NCBI RefSeq assembly: GCF_003431975.1
Contig: NZ_CP027116.1
Location: forward strand, 1,984,001 to 2,048,000
From: Bacillus pumilus
GTDB lineage: Bacteria; Bacillota; Bacilli; Bacillales; Bacillaceae
Direction of reading: 5' to 3'
Length of the DNA stretch: 64,000 bases
The position numbers were made by a program, and so were the translations under genes. Below the pieces are notes generated by a model, which made no database searches, was not told the origin of the DNA, and saw only the letters and a list, made by a program, of their open reading frames with translations. Of this stretch, positions 37,396 through 45,350 are shown piece after piece. The number at the start of each line of letters is the position of its first letter. The stretch's first letter is position 1.

Positions 37396-37793
37396 TAAAA
37401 TTCTAAAAATTTTAATTCGATTGCTTCTCCATTAATTAGCTTCACATACTTCTTATCAAACTTGTAATCATCTAAAACAGTGTTCTCCAACTCAATCAAA
37501 TCTAAGTGATACAAGTCTTTACCATTGACTCCTTCAATTAGAATATAGTCACTTGAATCAAATTCAGTTTTATACCAAATGACAGTTAAATTCGTTTCAA
37601 TGTTAAGCTTATTTGTTAAGTACATGTAAGCATCCAGTGATGTACCGTCTGTAACATCTCTAATTTCTTCTTCATCAATGTTATTAATTACAATTAGATT
37701 GTTTGACTTCTCATTATAAAAATAAGCAAAATCATCTCCTTGATTTTTTAATTGATAAGCGCCTTTTAAGTTATGTAAGTTAAGCATATGTAT
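37395..37793 (-). CDS. Hypothetical phage protein, possible AUA start
   Basis: About 132 residues, acidic, no recognised domain. The first ATG (37787) lies 14 bases from the only RBS (GGGAG), whereas the in-frame ATA at 37793 lies eight bases from it. The upstream gene ends inside this start region, so the two overlap. Start assignment is therefore uncertain by two codons. Confidence 0.6.
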   Translation of the reverse strand: MHMLNLHNLKGAYQLKNQGDDFAYFYNEKSNNLIVINNIDEEEIRDVTDGTSLDAYMYLTNKLNIETNLTVIWYKTEFDSSDYILIEGVNGKDLYHLDLIELENTVLDDYKFDKKYVKLINGEAIELKFLEF

Positions 37794-37986
37794 TTACGTA
37801 TCTCCCTTTTTCATTGTTAGACAAGTCTCTTGCTTCTTGCATTAATTCTTCATTATTATTGCTCAGGCTCATTCCTAGTCGATTTACTTTTGAAAAATCT
37901 TTGTTATGTATCGCTTCTTCAATTGAATCCATTTGTTTTTTCATTTTGTTGTGCAATTTAATCAAACTCAAACTATTTTCTTCTAT
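37780..37986 (-). CDS. Hypothetical phage protein, probable AUA start
   Basis: A 68-codon gene. The stop of tdk and an in-frame ATA share a base (TAATA), and GGGGAG ends seven bases before the ATA. The next canonical start is a TTG five codons on, which lacks an RBS at normal distance. The protein is helical with a charged N-terminal half. Coupling with tdk is likely. Confidence 0.6.
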   Translation of the reverse strand: MEENSLSLIKLHNKMKKQMDSIEEAIHNKDFSKVNRLGMSLSNNNEELMQEARDLSNNEKGRYVNTYA

Positions 37987-38546
37987 TATTTAACTCCCCT
38001 TTCATAAGCGCATTGTCTACATGCTGGCTTATAATCGTTCCCAACTTTAACTTGAGTATTTGAATCATTAGAAACTTCAAGTGAAACCCATGCATCCTCG
38101 CCACAGAACACACAGACTGCATGATGTTTAATTACGTGATCAGCTTTGGCCATAAGATAAGGTACAATTCCAAATGGTTTACCGTACCTGTCCATGTCTA
38201 ATCCAGCAGCAAACACTTTCTTACCTTGTTCAATTAATCGTTCAATGTGGTCAATCATTTGACTTGGGAAAAATTGAACTTCATCGATACAAACAACATC
38301 AGCTTCATTTAATAAATGAAATGGTATACACATCTCGCCTTTGTTTGTTATTTTTATATTAATAGCCTCAACTTTCTTGCCATCATGTGTCACAATAAAG
38401 TCTTCTGAGTATCTATTATCTAAGGACGGTTTGAGAAACATCACTTTCTTTCCAGCCAACATATAACGTTTACCATGACGCTGTAGTGCCGTTGATTTCT
38501 CCGCAAACATACTTCCTACATCAATTGTTAATGATCCTACTGGTAT
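37986..38546 (-). CDS. tdk: Thymidine kinase (type II), non-AUG start
   Basis: Thymidine kinase with the P-loop region DVGSMFAEKST, the Walker B CIDEVQFF and a zinc site CVFCG...CRQC. The first ATG (38510) falls inside the P-loop, so the gene must start upstream. An in-frame TGA lies four codons before the proposed ATA at 38546, and GGAGG is nine bases from it (an ATC at 38549 is six bases away). No ATG, GTG or TTG is available. The usual Gly before Lys in the P-loop is Glu. Confidence 0.85.
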   Translation of the reverse strand: MPVGSLTIDVGSMFAEKSTALQRHGKRYMLAGKKVMFLKPSLDNRYSEDFIVTHDGKKVEAINIKITNKGEMCIPFHLLNEADVVCIDEVQFFPSQMIDHIERLIEQGKKVFAAGLDMDRYGKPFGIVPYLMAKADHVIKHHAVCVFCGEDAWVSLEVSNDSNTQVKVGNDYKPACRQCAYERGVK

Positions 38547-38710
38547 GATTCCTCACCTCCTAATAGAAGCTGTCTATATTTCTTGTAATCTTCTTCATTA
38601 TTAAATGAGAATACAGGCGTTTTGCCTTTTTGAAATGAAATTGTACCACCAACTTGAGTTAGATAGGCTTGTTTCAAAGCGTCTTGTTCAAAAGGAATTC
38701 TAATAACCAT
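38537..38710 (-). CDS. 57-residue hypothetical protein before tdk
   Basis: ATG at 38710 follows AAAGGGGAAA and opens 57 codons (MVIRIPFEQDALKQAY...) whose end overlaps the start of tdk by ten bases; the tdk RBS lies inside it. Translation of the two is probably coupled. No domain recognised. Confidence 0.6.
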   Translation of the reverse strand: MVIRIPFEQDALKQAYLTQVGGTISFQKGKTPVFSFNNEEDYKKYRQLLLGGEESYQ

Positions 38711-38724
38711 ATGTAATTTCCCCT

Positions 38725-39201
38725 TTATTTTAATTTGTATAAAGTCACATCACAATCTCCCAGGATATCATCAATCATTCGTCCAACGATTCGCCAATCC
38801 CCGCCTGCTAAACCGCAGCCTATGCCATGCGGAATTGCGATAGAGCAGTCTTTGTATTTACTATAATCATCACTGACCACATGTTTTAAACTTTTCAAAC
38901 AAAGTTCCATAGCTTCATAATCTGTTTGTCTTGATTTCACACCATAGTTATCTTGAGCAAACAAATTTGCGACTGTTTTACTCTTACTTACATCTACAAA
39001 CTGAGTAGCCCCTAGTAAACCATTTTTACTATTTTTAATTTTTTCATCATCACATAAACGTTTATAGTCTTTATACACATTTGGATATTTACTTTTGATC
39101 TGCTTTGCTAACCCTGCTCCCATGACACCCTTACAATTCACTTGATGGCAGATGATGTCTTTTGTTGTGTCTAATATGTTACCTTCTACAGTCCTGATCA
39201 C
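38725..39201 (-). CDS. Macro-domain protein (ADP-ribose binding)
   Basis: A 158-residue single macro domain with VEGNILDTTKDIICHQVNC, GVMGAGLAKQIK, and the loop IPHGIGCGLAGGDW. Close relatives hydrolyse ADP-ribose-1''-phosphate or remove ADP-ribose from macromolecules. In a phage it could reverse host ADP-ribosylation defence, which is an inference. GTG start behind GGGAGGAGG. Confidence 0.85.
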   Translation of the reverse strand: MIRTVEGNILDTTKDIICHQVNCKGVMGAGLAKQIKSKYPNVYKDYKRLCDDEKIKNSKNGLLGATQFVDVSKSKTVANLFAQDNYGVKSRQTDYEAMELCLKSLKHVVSDDYSKYKDCSIAIPHGIGCGLAGGDWRIVGRMIDDILGDCDVTLYKLK

Positions 39202-39312
39202 TTCAAACCCCTCCTCCCAATTTGATTAAAAGACCGATTTTATTTAGAAATATTTGATGTGTTCAGATTACCATGCAGAATAATCTGTAATGTCTTTATC
39301 AACACCACATTC

Positions 39313-39651
39313 TCAACACTTTACATCTACAGCTATTCCTAAATCAGTTGCTTCGAAAAAGTGATAAATACCTGAATCACATTTCTCTCGATGCTCTTTC
39401 TTAAATTTAATTTCTTCCTTTCTCTCCTTTTCATTTAAAATAAATACGCTGCTCACTCTTAGTCGCTCAATTTCATTTTCAAGCTCTGCGATCTTTTCAT
39501 TGGACTGATACTTTTTTAATTCAATTCTTAAGTTGTCACGTTGACGTTTGATTTTATTGATATAGGATTTAACATTATCAAACATTCGTTCTTCTTCATT
39601 TCTTTCTGCAAAAGTAATTACATCTTTAATAACTCTTTCTTGTTCAGTCAA
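39313..39651 (-). CDS. Hypothetical coiled-coil protein, end possibly interrupted by TGA
   Basis: A 112-residue protein from the TTG at 39651 with a central coiled coil (INKIKRQRDNLRIELKKYQ). It stops at TGA right after ...AVDVKC. The same frame continues for 14 codons, reading ECGVDKDITDYSAW and then TAA at 39,268, which looks like the second half of a CxxC zinc motif. Either the TGA is a nonsense change or it is read through. Function unknown. Confidence 0.6.
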   Translation of the reverse strand: MTEQERVIKDVITFAERNEEERMFDNVKSYINKIKRQRDNLRIELKKYQSNEKIAELENEIERLRVSSVFILNEKERKEEIKFKKEHREKCDSGIYHFFEATDLGIAVDVKC

Positions 39652-39653
39652 AT

Positions 39654-39866
39654 TTAGCGCTCCTCTGATTCCATTGAATTGATAATACTTTTTAATGTAT
39701 AGAATGCTCTTAAGTGATCCCAATCAGATAAGTTACCTGTGTCATTTTCTAATTCACGTTGGTAACTGTTAAGTTCATCACTCGTCATGTAATTAAATTC
39801 ATCAATTTCTGCAGCTGTAAATGCAGATAAATTCGATGTTAGTTTTTTAAAATGTTTTAAATCCAA
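39654..39866 (-). CDS. Small hypothetical phage protein
   Basis: A 70-residue acidic helical protein. TTG at 39866 overlaps the end of the preceding gene, whose last codons carry the RBS GGAAG. It is part of the tight minus-strand gene run. No domain recognised. Confidence 0.55.
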   Translation of the reverse strand: MDLKHFKKLTSNLSAFTAAEIDEFNYMTSDELNSYQRELENDTGNLSDWDHLRAFYTLKSIINSMESEER

Positions 39867-40385
39867 TTAACTCGCTTCCTTTCCCTTTGCCATCTCTAAT
39901 TTCATTTCAAGTAATTCTCTTTCAGTGATAGGTATCAAAGATTTGTTTTCCTGCTCTGTTTTCGATTCTAAATAGAATGTATCGTTGTATGTGATAAACT
40001 CAATAGCACCAGTAAGGTCGTATACAAATACTAAGAAATTTAAACTTTGCATTCTAATGGCATGTGTCAGATTATTTTCTTTAATAAATTTATCCCATTT
40101 TTTAAAGTAGTTTGAACTTTTCTTAAACTGTTTGAAAATATGACCGTCTAATTCTTGTTCTTTTTTGATGAAATGCTTATCATCAATCTCATCAGAATAT
40201 GCTTCATTTATTAAAAGACCTCCATGAAAATCATATGCTGCTTTACTCGCTAAGTCTTCGATCCCAACTAAACTTGAAATTTCCTCGTTCCTATCTTGCA
40301 TAAATTGTCCTTTGATGAAAAATCCATATTCTAGATCTCTGTGTAAGTTAGAAGTTTTCTCCACTTTGTAATAATATTTATCCAT
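39867..40385 (-). CDS. Hypothetical phage protein
   Basis: A 172-residue protein with ATG behind AGGAG at eight bases. It has aromatic-rich segments (YYYKVEKTSN, FLVFVYDLTGAIEFITYND) and a charged C-terminus, with no recognised family. The AT-rich sequence before the RBS belongs to the ACAAATAACATA repeat class. Confidence 0.6.
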   Translation of the reverse strand: MDKYYYKVEKTSNLHRDLEYGFFIKGQFMQDRNEEISSLVGIEDLASKAAYDFHGGLLINEAYSDEIDDKHFIKKEQELDGHIFKQFKKSSNYFKKWDKFIKENNLTHAIRMQSLNFLVFVYDLTGAIEFITYNDTFYLESKTEQENKSLIPITERELLEMKLEMAKGKEAS

Positions 40386-40432
40386 TTTCTATTCTCCTTT
40401 ATATATGTTATTTGTTATTTAAAGAACTTTCT

Positions 40433-41191
40433 TTACCATTCTAAAGCTTCTTCATTTAGCTCAATTAGCAATCTATTTACCGTATCGTAGTCTGGTCTTT
40501 CAGGAATACGTGACACATGAACAGCATCTTTCAACTCTTGATCATAGGCCTCGATCATCTCAAGCGCTTCTTCAAAACTAAACTTTCCTGACCTGCAATC
40601 AATAAGAAAATTTCGATTTGGTCGGAACGTACTAAAGTCCCCAGTCTTAAGAATTTCAATAGCGCTTGTAAGAAGTCTAATGCAATGCATGAAAAATTTT
40701 GTATCGTACCCATGAGCATCTACTAGGTCTTTTCTTGCTGCACCGTTTGAGTTGGTGTTTTTTAGTTTCTGCATTTGAGAATGTGCGTAACCGCCAAATT
40801 TCTTTTGAATGTTCTTAGTTAAAAACAAATGTCTGTTATCGATTAATTTTTGGCCAAGAGATGTTACTCTAAGATAATCTTGATTTCTAACAAATAGTAG
40901 CTCAATGTTATTAGGCACACCTTCCATTGCATCCTTAACAAATTTGTTGATATGAATAATATTGATATCAACATCATCCTTAGTGTTTTTAAAATTCTTT
41001 CCTCCACTGTTGTTATACTCATTGAAGGATTCAAGTCCTAAGTAATACTCCTTTGGCGGGATACAGATACCTTTAAAATCTTTGTCAGACTCTGCTGTAT
41101 TTGTTCCATAAGCATAACTGCCAGTTGGAGCTAAGATAATCGTTCTTTCTTCTAACCAGTTGATATTCGAATTGATTTTTAATTGACTCAT
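40433..41191 (-). CDS. Nucleotidyltransferase of the DNA polymerase beta superfamily (YcgL/RlaP type)
   Basis: A 252-residue protein whose first part carries the nucleotidyltransferase motif GSYAYGTNTAESDKDFKGI (GS and paired Asp). The rest is helical. Such proteins occur in phages and some RNA-processing or toxin systems; substrate unknown. The ATG overlaps the stop of the 51-residue membrane gene upstream (ATGA). Confidence 0.82.
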   Translation of the reverse strand: MSQLKINSNINWLEERTIILAPTGSYAYGTNTAESDKDFKGICIPPKEYYLGLESFNEYNNSGGKNFKNTKDDVDINIIHINKFVKDAMEGVPNNIELLFVRNQDYLRVTSLGQKLIDNRHLFLTKNIQKKFGGYAHSQMQKLKNTNSNGAARKDLVDAHGYDTKFFMHCIRLLTSAIEILKTGDFSTFRPNRNFLIDCRSGKFSFEEALEMIEAYDQELKDAVHVSRIPERPDYDTVNRLLIELNEEALEW

Positions 41192-41343
41192 CTGTTAATG
41201 ACTCCCCATATATGGAATAGTGTTAATACAAGCACAGGCAATACGATTAAGTTTGTGTAGAATGCTCCTGAATAGAATCCTTTGACATATTCAGCAGACA
41301 ACTCTTCGTCTTTTTTAATCTTTGACTTCAATATTTTAATCAT
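41188..41343 (-). CDS. 51-residue single-pass membrane protein
   Basis: ATG at 41343 with GGAGGG upstream. A charged N-terminal half is followed by one transmembrane helix (FYTNLIVLPVLVLTLFHIW). The stop overlaps the nucleotidyltransferase start by four bases, so they are coupled. Function unknown. Confidence 0.62.
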   Translation of the reverse strand: MIKILKSKIKKDEELSAEYVKGFYSGAFYTNLIVLPVLVLTLFHIWGVINR

Positions 41344-41347
41344 AAAT

Positions 41348-41830
41348 TTAATCCCTCCAATCATCACTAGCCTCGATCACCGTAAATCCATTCACATCTC
41401 TTTTTGTATTTTTCTCAGCAATCAGATACATGTTATTAAGCATACTTAATCTTTTAATTTCTTCATTTATCATATTGAAAAAGGTGATTATTGTATCTCT
41501 ACTACTTTCAGGATATACACAGTCGATTTCTGGTTCATAAATATATAAAGCATATTCTAATCTTAAGATGAATTCTCTGTCACAGATGCCAATATTTTTG
41601 ATTTCTTTCCTAAGAGATATTAGTTCACTCTGGAGAAAAGGGACAATTCTTTTTTCATACTCTGGAATCGCACTTTCCAAATCTTCTATGGCAGAATCAA
41701 ATGTAGAGCGTTTAACTTTATAAAGGTTCTCAAATGTTTGTTTAATCGTTCTAAATAGTTTTATTAACAAAACATTAGAAGATTCATCTTTCATATTTAA
41801 CTCAATGCCCCACCATTCTAATTCATCCAC
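41348..41830 (-). CDS. Hypothetical helical phage protein
   Basis: A 160-residue, mostly helical protein from GTG at 41830 behind AAGGAG. Ends just before the membrane-protein gene. No recognised domain. Confidence 0.6.
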   Translation of the reverse strand: MDELEWWGIELNMKDESSNVLLIKLFRTIKQTFENLYKVKRSTFDSAIEDLESAIPEYEKRIVPFLQSELISLRKEIKNIGICDREFILRLEYALYIYEPEIDCVYPESSRDTIITFFNMINEEIKRLSMLNNMYLIAEKNTKRDVNGFTVIEASDDWRD

Positions 41831-41869
41831 CGTACCACTCCTTCGAAATAAATATAATTTATTTTTTAT

Positions 41870-42028
41870 TTAATATCCTCTGCCGTACGAAGTTGTCTGT
41901 ATTCGATATGTATACTCTTCGTTCCCTTGAAATAGTGGAACGATCTTTACTGTCTTGCCTTTTTTCAGGTACTCTTCTACAAGTGCCATTGCTTTATAGA
42001 AACTCTTAACTTCTGTAACGCTTTCCAT
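41870..42028 (-). CDS. 52-residue hypothetical protein
   Basis: ATG at 42028, AGGAG eight bases upstream, 52 codons starting MESVTEVKSFYKAMALVEEY and ending in a Tyr/Arg-rich tail. Good RBS and tight packing support it. No domain. Confidence 0.6.
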   Translation of the reverse strand: MESVTEVKSFYKAMALVEEYLKKGKTVKIVPLFQGNEEYTYRIQTTSYGRGY

Positions 42029-42089
42029 TAATCAAACTCCTTTCAATAAAATCAACGTTTTAAACTAAAGGGGCAATAGCCCCACAGTT

Positions 42090-42578
42090 TTAATTAGAGT
42101 CGTAAACAATTTTATATTTCAGATCCGCTGCCCAACTTGTGTCAATGTCTTCTAGGTCTGTGATATAAATGATTTTTTCAACCGCTCCTATTTCATTTAA
42201 CTCTTGGAATATAGCCTTTCTCATTGCTTCGTTTTCTACGTGACCCTTTATTGGATAAATTAAAGCAATATCAATCCCTTCGGCATAAACGTCTCTACAT
42301 TTCATTTTAATAGTGTCTAAAATAAACACGTTTTCACCACAATTAAACCTCTGTCCTATCACAAAGTTTCTGTTATTCAAACAACTAATGTTTGATCTTT
42401 TCAGGATATTTTTATCCATTGTTCTAAGTAGAACTTTGACATCTTTGAAGTTCTTTTGAATTAGATCGAAAACCATAGGAAACTTTTGGTGATAATGATT
42501 CCCTGTAAGAATCGCTTCACTTTCCTCAGATTCTAAAAACTCAAGAATTTTGTCCTCTGCTTGACCTCTTCCATTCAT
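42090..42578 (-). CDS. Hypothetical phage protein
   Basis: A 162-residue protein. The ATG at 42578 is nine bases after GGAGG; a TTG three codons earlier abuts the RBS. An alternating beta/alpha pattern (VKVLLRTMDK, IDIALIYPIKGHV, KIIYITDLED) suggests a Rossmann-like fold, perhaps a nuclease or phosphodiesterase, but I do not recognise a family. Confidence 0.55.
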   Translation of the reverse strand: MNGRGQAEDKILEFLESEESEAILTGNHYHQKFPMVFDLIQKNFKDVKVLLRTMDKNILKRSNISCLNNRNFVIGQRFNCGENVFILDTIKMKCRDVYAEGIDIALIYPIKGHVENEAMRKAIFQELNEIGAVEKIIYITDLEDIDTSWAADLKYKIVYDSN

Positions 42579-42651
42579 TAGTATCAACCTCCATAATTTG
42601 TTGCATATCCAGTATAGAGTTTATTGGTATTAAATTAACAGCTAAATGAAC

Positions 42652-43071
42652 TTAAAAAGGAAACATTTCTTCATCTGACATTTTAATAATAAAATCTTTT
42701 CTGTAATCGGCCATAGTAATAAAGTGAAAGCAAAGTTGGTTTTGACAAATATAATTAAAGTAAAGGGTTCTATCTTCATAATCAGCCAGGCTATCCAGTT
42801 CATTAAATATGTTTTTCGCTAATACCGTATGCCAATTCTCTTCGTCTGTTGTATTCCATAACCAACCGTACCCGTAACCTTCAATATCAATCCATGGTAA
42901 TTCATATGGAAACTCTTCATCATCATACACATGGTATTGAAATTCAAGATGCTCGTATAAGCTTGTAGTCATTTTTATTCGCATTGGAATTTTGCTGTTC
43001 AACTGACCGTATTCTAATAATTTAGCACCTTTGGGCAGAACATGATTTAGAATTTTATCTATGCCAATCAT
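42652..43071 (-). CDS. Hypothetical phage protein
   Basis: A 139-residue protein rich in aromatic residues and acidic loops. The ATG at 43071 directly abuts AAAGGAG; the in-frame ATA four codons later lies nine bases from it, so this may be another non-AUG start. No domain recognised. Confidence 0.55.
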   Translation of the reverse strand: MIGIDKILNHVLPKGAKLLEYGQLNSKIPMRIKMTTSLYEHLEFQYHVYDDEEFPYELPWIDIEGYGYGWLWNTTDEENWHTVLAKNIFNELDSLADYEDRTLYFNYICQNQLCFHFITMADYRKDFIIKMSDEEMFPF

Positions 43072-43079
43072 CTCCTTTT

Positions 43080-43418
43080 TTAAATGTTGTTCTGCTCAAA
43101 CTTTATTCTGACAAACTCTTCATGTAGCCTATTAAACTCTTTTTTGTTTATGTATGCTTTACCGTCATCTTTGACATCGAATAGCTTTAGGAATTCTTTA
43201 TTGGCCTTTACTGCTTCAATGGCAATTGATGAGCTGACCCATTCACATTCCTCAGTCAGTTGTAACACTTCACTTAATTCAAAGAGTCGCTCCAGCGCAA
43301 GTGGATTTTGATTTGTTTTAATATGTAACAGGTCTCTTTTTTTCTCTAAGATGTCTGATTTAAGCTTGTATTTGCTTTTCTCTAATTCATTTAGTCGTTG
43401 GTGCGCTTCACTCTTTAT
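43080..43418 (-). CDS. Hypothetical phage protein, probable AUA start
   Basis: The frame is open for 112 codons from the ATA at 43418, which is eight bases after GGAGG and one codon after an in-frame TAG. It gives a protein with a basic coiled-coil N-terminus (KSEAHQRLNELEKSKYKLK). Starting at the first conventional start (GTG, 43268) would lose 50 residues and has no RBS. The RBS lies in the end of the upstream gene. Confidence 0.6.
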   Translation of the reverse strand: MKSEAHQRLNELEKSKYKLKSDILEKKRDLLHIKTNQNPLALERLFELSEVLQLTEECEWVSSSIAIEAVKANKEFLKLFDVKDDGKAYINKKEFNRLHEEFVRIKFEQNNI

Positions 43419-43421
43419 GGT

Positions 43422-43616
43422 CTACACCTCCATTAGTTTAAGATCTTTAAGTTTATTTAAGGTGTACTCATCGACATTTCTTATGCACGAGCAATAATCA
43501 CATCTAATTTCATAGATGTCTTCAATATCTAATGCTGGAGTATAAGTGTAATAGTAATCAACCAAAGAATATTTATGAGAGCAGTCTACCTTTTTCTTTT
43601 TCTTGAACCATAACAA
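43422..43616 (-). CDS. Small zinc-ribbon-like protein
   Basis: A 64-residue protein from TTG at 43616 with GGAGGG upstream. CSHKYSL and RCDYCSCI suggest a zinc-binding pair. A similar arrangement (CPHEDTYLVN...KCRNCYG) occurs in the gene at 47,667-47,861, so the two are probable paralogues. Function unknown. Confidence 0.6.
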   Translation of the reverse strand: MLWFKKKKKVDCSHKYSLVDYYYTYTPALDIEDIYEIRCDYCSCIRNVDEYTLNKLKDLKLMEV

Positions 43617-43677
43617 GTCGAACCCTCCAATGAATTTATTATTTATTAGTTTAAAATTCAGATTTTATGTAGTCATT

Positions 43678-43896
43678 TCACATAGTTGAAAGCACTTTAT
43701 CAATCTCTAGCCTAATTTTCTTTTCATTTACTCCATCACGTATATTTAACTCTACCTGGAATCCACATTTACATGTTCGTTTAAATGAATCATCTTCCAC
43801 TTCTAATGTCCCTTGCCCATTACCAATTAGATGATTGCTACAATTAGGACAATCGTTTATTAATTTTGAAATCTTTAAAAAATCTAAAGCGTTCAT
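43678..43896 (-). CDS. Small Cys-rich zinc-binding protein
   Basis: A 72-residue protein with CPNCSNH and CKCGFQVELN, a four-cysteine zinc ribbon. ATG lies six bases after GGAGG. It is the first gene after the promoter at 43,946-43,974. Function unknown. Confidence 0.65.
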   Translation of the reverse strand: MNALDFLKISKLINDCPNCSNHLIGNGQGTLEVEDDSFKRTCKCGFQVELNIRDGVNEKKIRLEIDKVLSTM

Positions 43897-43918
43897 TGAA
43901 TTCCTCCCTTTAAATAAA

Positions 43919-43945
43919 AAAGATAAACCTCATTGGCTTATCTTT
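43919..43945 (-). terminator. Terminator hairpin overlapping a promoter
   Basis: AAAGATAAGCC and GGTTTATCTTT pair over eleven positions (one wobble) around a five-base loop, followed by TTTTTATTT on the minus strand. It would end the thyA-dfr transcript. It lies immediately downstream of a -10 box, at or just past the start point of the next unit. Confidence 0.7.
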
Positions 43946-43974
43946 ATAGTATATGTAATTTGTGTTTTAGTCAA
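43946..43974 (-). promoter_or_regulatory. Phage promoter with the conserved 17-bp spacer
   Basis: TTGACT and TACTAT are separated by AAAACACAAATTACATA. The same spacer recurs between -35 and -10 at 57,161 and 62,189 and in an element at 55,671. It drives the minus-strand genes from 43,896 onward. Confidence 0.72.
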
Positions 43975-43980
43975 TATAAA

Positions 43981-44496
43981 TTATGTGTTATTTGTATTTT
44001 TATAATGAATGAAACTGTACCCTATAGGTGCCCCTTTCTCTTTGTAGTGATGTTCACTACTATTTCTTAGCCAGTTGTCATCAAGACTAGGGAAATATGA
44101 ATCTGCTTCATACACATCATGAAACATTGTTAAATAAACATTGCTTGCATGATCAAGAAATTGTTTGTATATCTCACTGCCTCCTATAACCATGACTTCA
44201 TCTCCATGATTAGATTGACCGTTTATTAATTTCAATACTTCCTCAATTGAATGATAAACAAATGTCCCTGGTAAGGCTTTATATGACTTATCCTTTGTTA
44301 AAACAACATTTGTTCTGTTAGACAGAGGCTTGCCGTTAAGCTCAATAATTGATTCATATGTTTTGCGACCCTGTATACATCGTTTACCTTCAGTTAGTTC
44401 TTTGAACCTTTTCATATCTTCTTTAACAGAATTTAAGAGTTTGCCGTTCAATCCAATTCCCATGTTCATGTCGCACGCTGCAACTATATTGATCAA
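43981..44496 (-). CDS. dfrA: Dihydrofolate reductase (phage)
   Basis: A 171-residue DHFR with INIVAACDMNMGIGLNGKL, GRKTYESIIE and the C-terminal GGSEIYKQFLDHASNVYLT. It is only distantly similar to the host DfrA in this window and has an altered active-site loop (NSVKEDM instead of the HLPADL region). The start is TTG at 44496, overlapping the thyA stop (TTGA). The last codons (KNTNNT) are formed by the AAAATACAAATAACA repeat. Confidence 0.9.
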   Translation of the reverse strand: MINIVAACDMNMGIGLNGKLLNSVKEDMKRFKELTEGKRCIQGRKTYESIIELNGKPLSNRTNVVLTKDKSYKALPGTFVYHSIEEVLKLINGQSNHGDEVMVIGGSEIYKQFLDHASNVYLTMFHDVYEADSYFPSLDDNWLRNSSEHHYKEKGAPIGYSFIHYKNTNNT

Positions 44497-45302
44497 ATTG
44501 CTACATCTCCTTTGATCAATGGATGGTGTTTATAATCAACCACTTCAAAGTCTTTTAAGCTATACTCAAAGATTGATTCAGGCTTCCGTTTAACATTAAG
44601 CTTTGGTGCCTGATATGGAGATCTGGTTAGTTGTTCTTTAACTTGATCTAAATGGTTGTGATAGATATGAGCTACACCAATTGTGTGTTTCATGATACCA
44701 GGCTTTAGATTACATTGCTGAGCAATCATCGTCAGTAATGTTGCATATGAAGCGATATTGACTGGAACACCTAGAAACATGTCTCCTGAACGTTGATAAT
44801 GATACATATGAAGATAATCACCTTCCACGTAAAACTGAACAACAGTACTGTGACAACAAGGCAATGCTGTATCTTCCCATTGCATCTCTGGAGCGTTCCA
44901 TCCAGTGAACAAGATACGTCTGCTTGTTGGGTTGTTTTTAATTTGGTCAATCACATACTCAACCTGATTAAAAATGTTCCCACGGCCATCTTCCCATCTA
45001 GTCCATTGCTTGCCGTAGATGTTTGGCAGCTGCCCAGCTTCATCCGCCCATTCCTTCCAAAACTTGATTCCATACTTCTCTTCTAATTCTTTATTTGAAG
45101 TTGAACCGCTTAAAAACCATAGCAGCTCACCAAAGACACCTCTAGTAAACATTTTCTTAGTTGTAACCAATGGAAACCCTTCAGACAAATTAAACTCCAT
45201 TGTCTCTCCGAAAAGGCTTCTCATGCCCGTTTCCGTTCTGTCTCCTGAGTCATGACCAAATGTATAGATTTTTTGTAATAATTTCAAATATTCTTTTTCC
45301 AA
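44493..45302 (-). CDS. thyA: Thymidylate synthase (phage)
   Basis: A 269-residue folate-dependent thymidylate synthase. Catalytic Cys is in TALPCCHSTVVQF, the dUMP block is QRSGDMFLGVPVNIASYA, and the arginine block TSRRILFTGWN is intact. It is a different lineage from host ThyB and not the ThyP3 type. TTG start six bases after GGAGG. It overlaps dfrA by four bases, the same layout as the host pair. Confidence 0.92.
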   Translation of the reverse strand: MEKEYLKLLQKIYTFGHDSGDRTETGMRSLFGETMEFNLSEGFPLVTTKKMFTRGVFGELLWFLSGSTSNKELEEKYGIKFWKEWADEAGQLPNIYGKQWTRWEDGRGNIFNQVEYVIDQIKNNPTSRRILFTGWNAPEMQWEDTALPCCHSTVVQFYVEGDYLHMYHYQRSGDMFLGVPVNIASYATLLTMIAQQCNLKPGIMKHTIGVAHIYHNHLDQVKEQLTRSPYQAPKLNVKRKPESIFEYSLKDFEVVDYKHHPLIKGDVAI

Positions 45303-45319
45303 TATAAACCTCCATATTG

Positions 45320-45325
45320 TATAAT
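45320..45325 (+). promoter_or_regulatory. -10 box in the divergent thyA / DUF1643 gap
   Basis: TATAAT on the plus strand lies 26 bases upstream of the DUF1643 gene; a weak -35 (TTTCCA) is 18 bases away. The 48-base gap must also hold the thyA promoter, so the two probably overlap. Confidence 0.45.
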
Positions 45326-45350
45326 TAAAGTAAAAGGGGGCGATTTAGCA

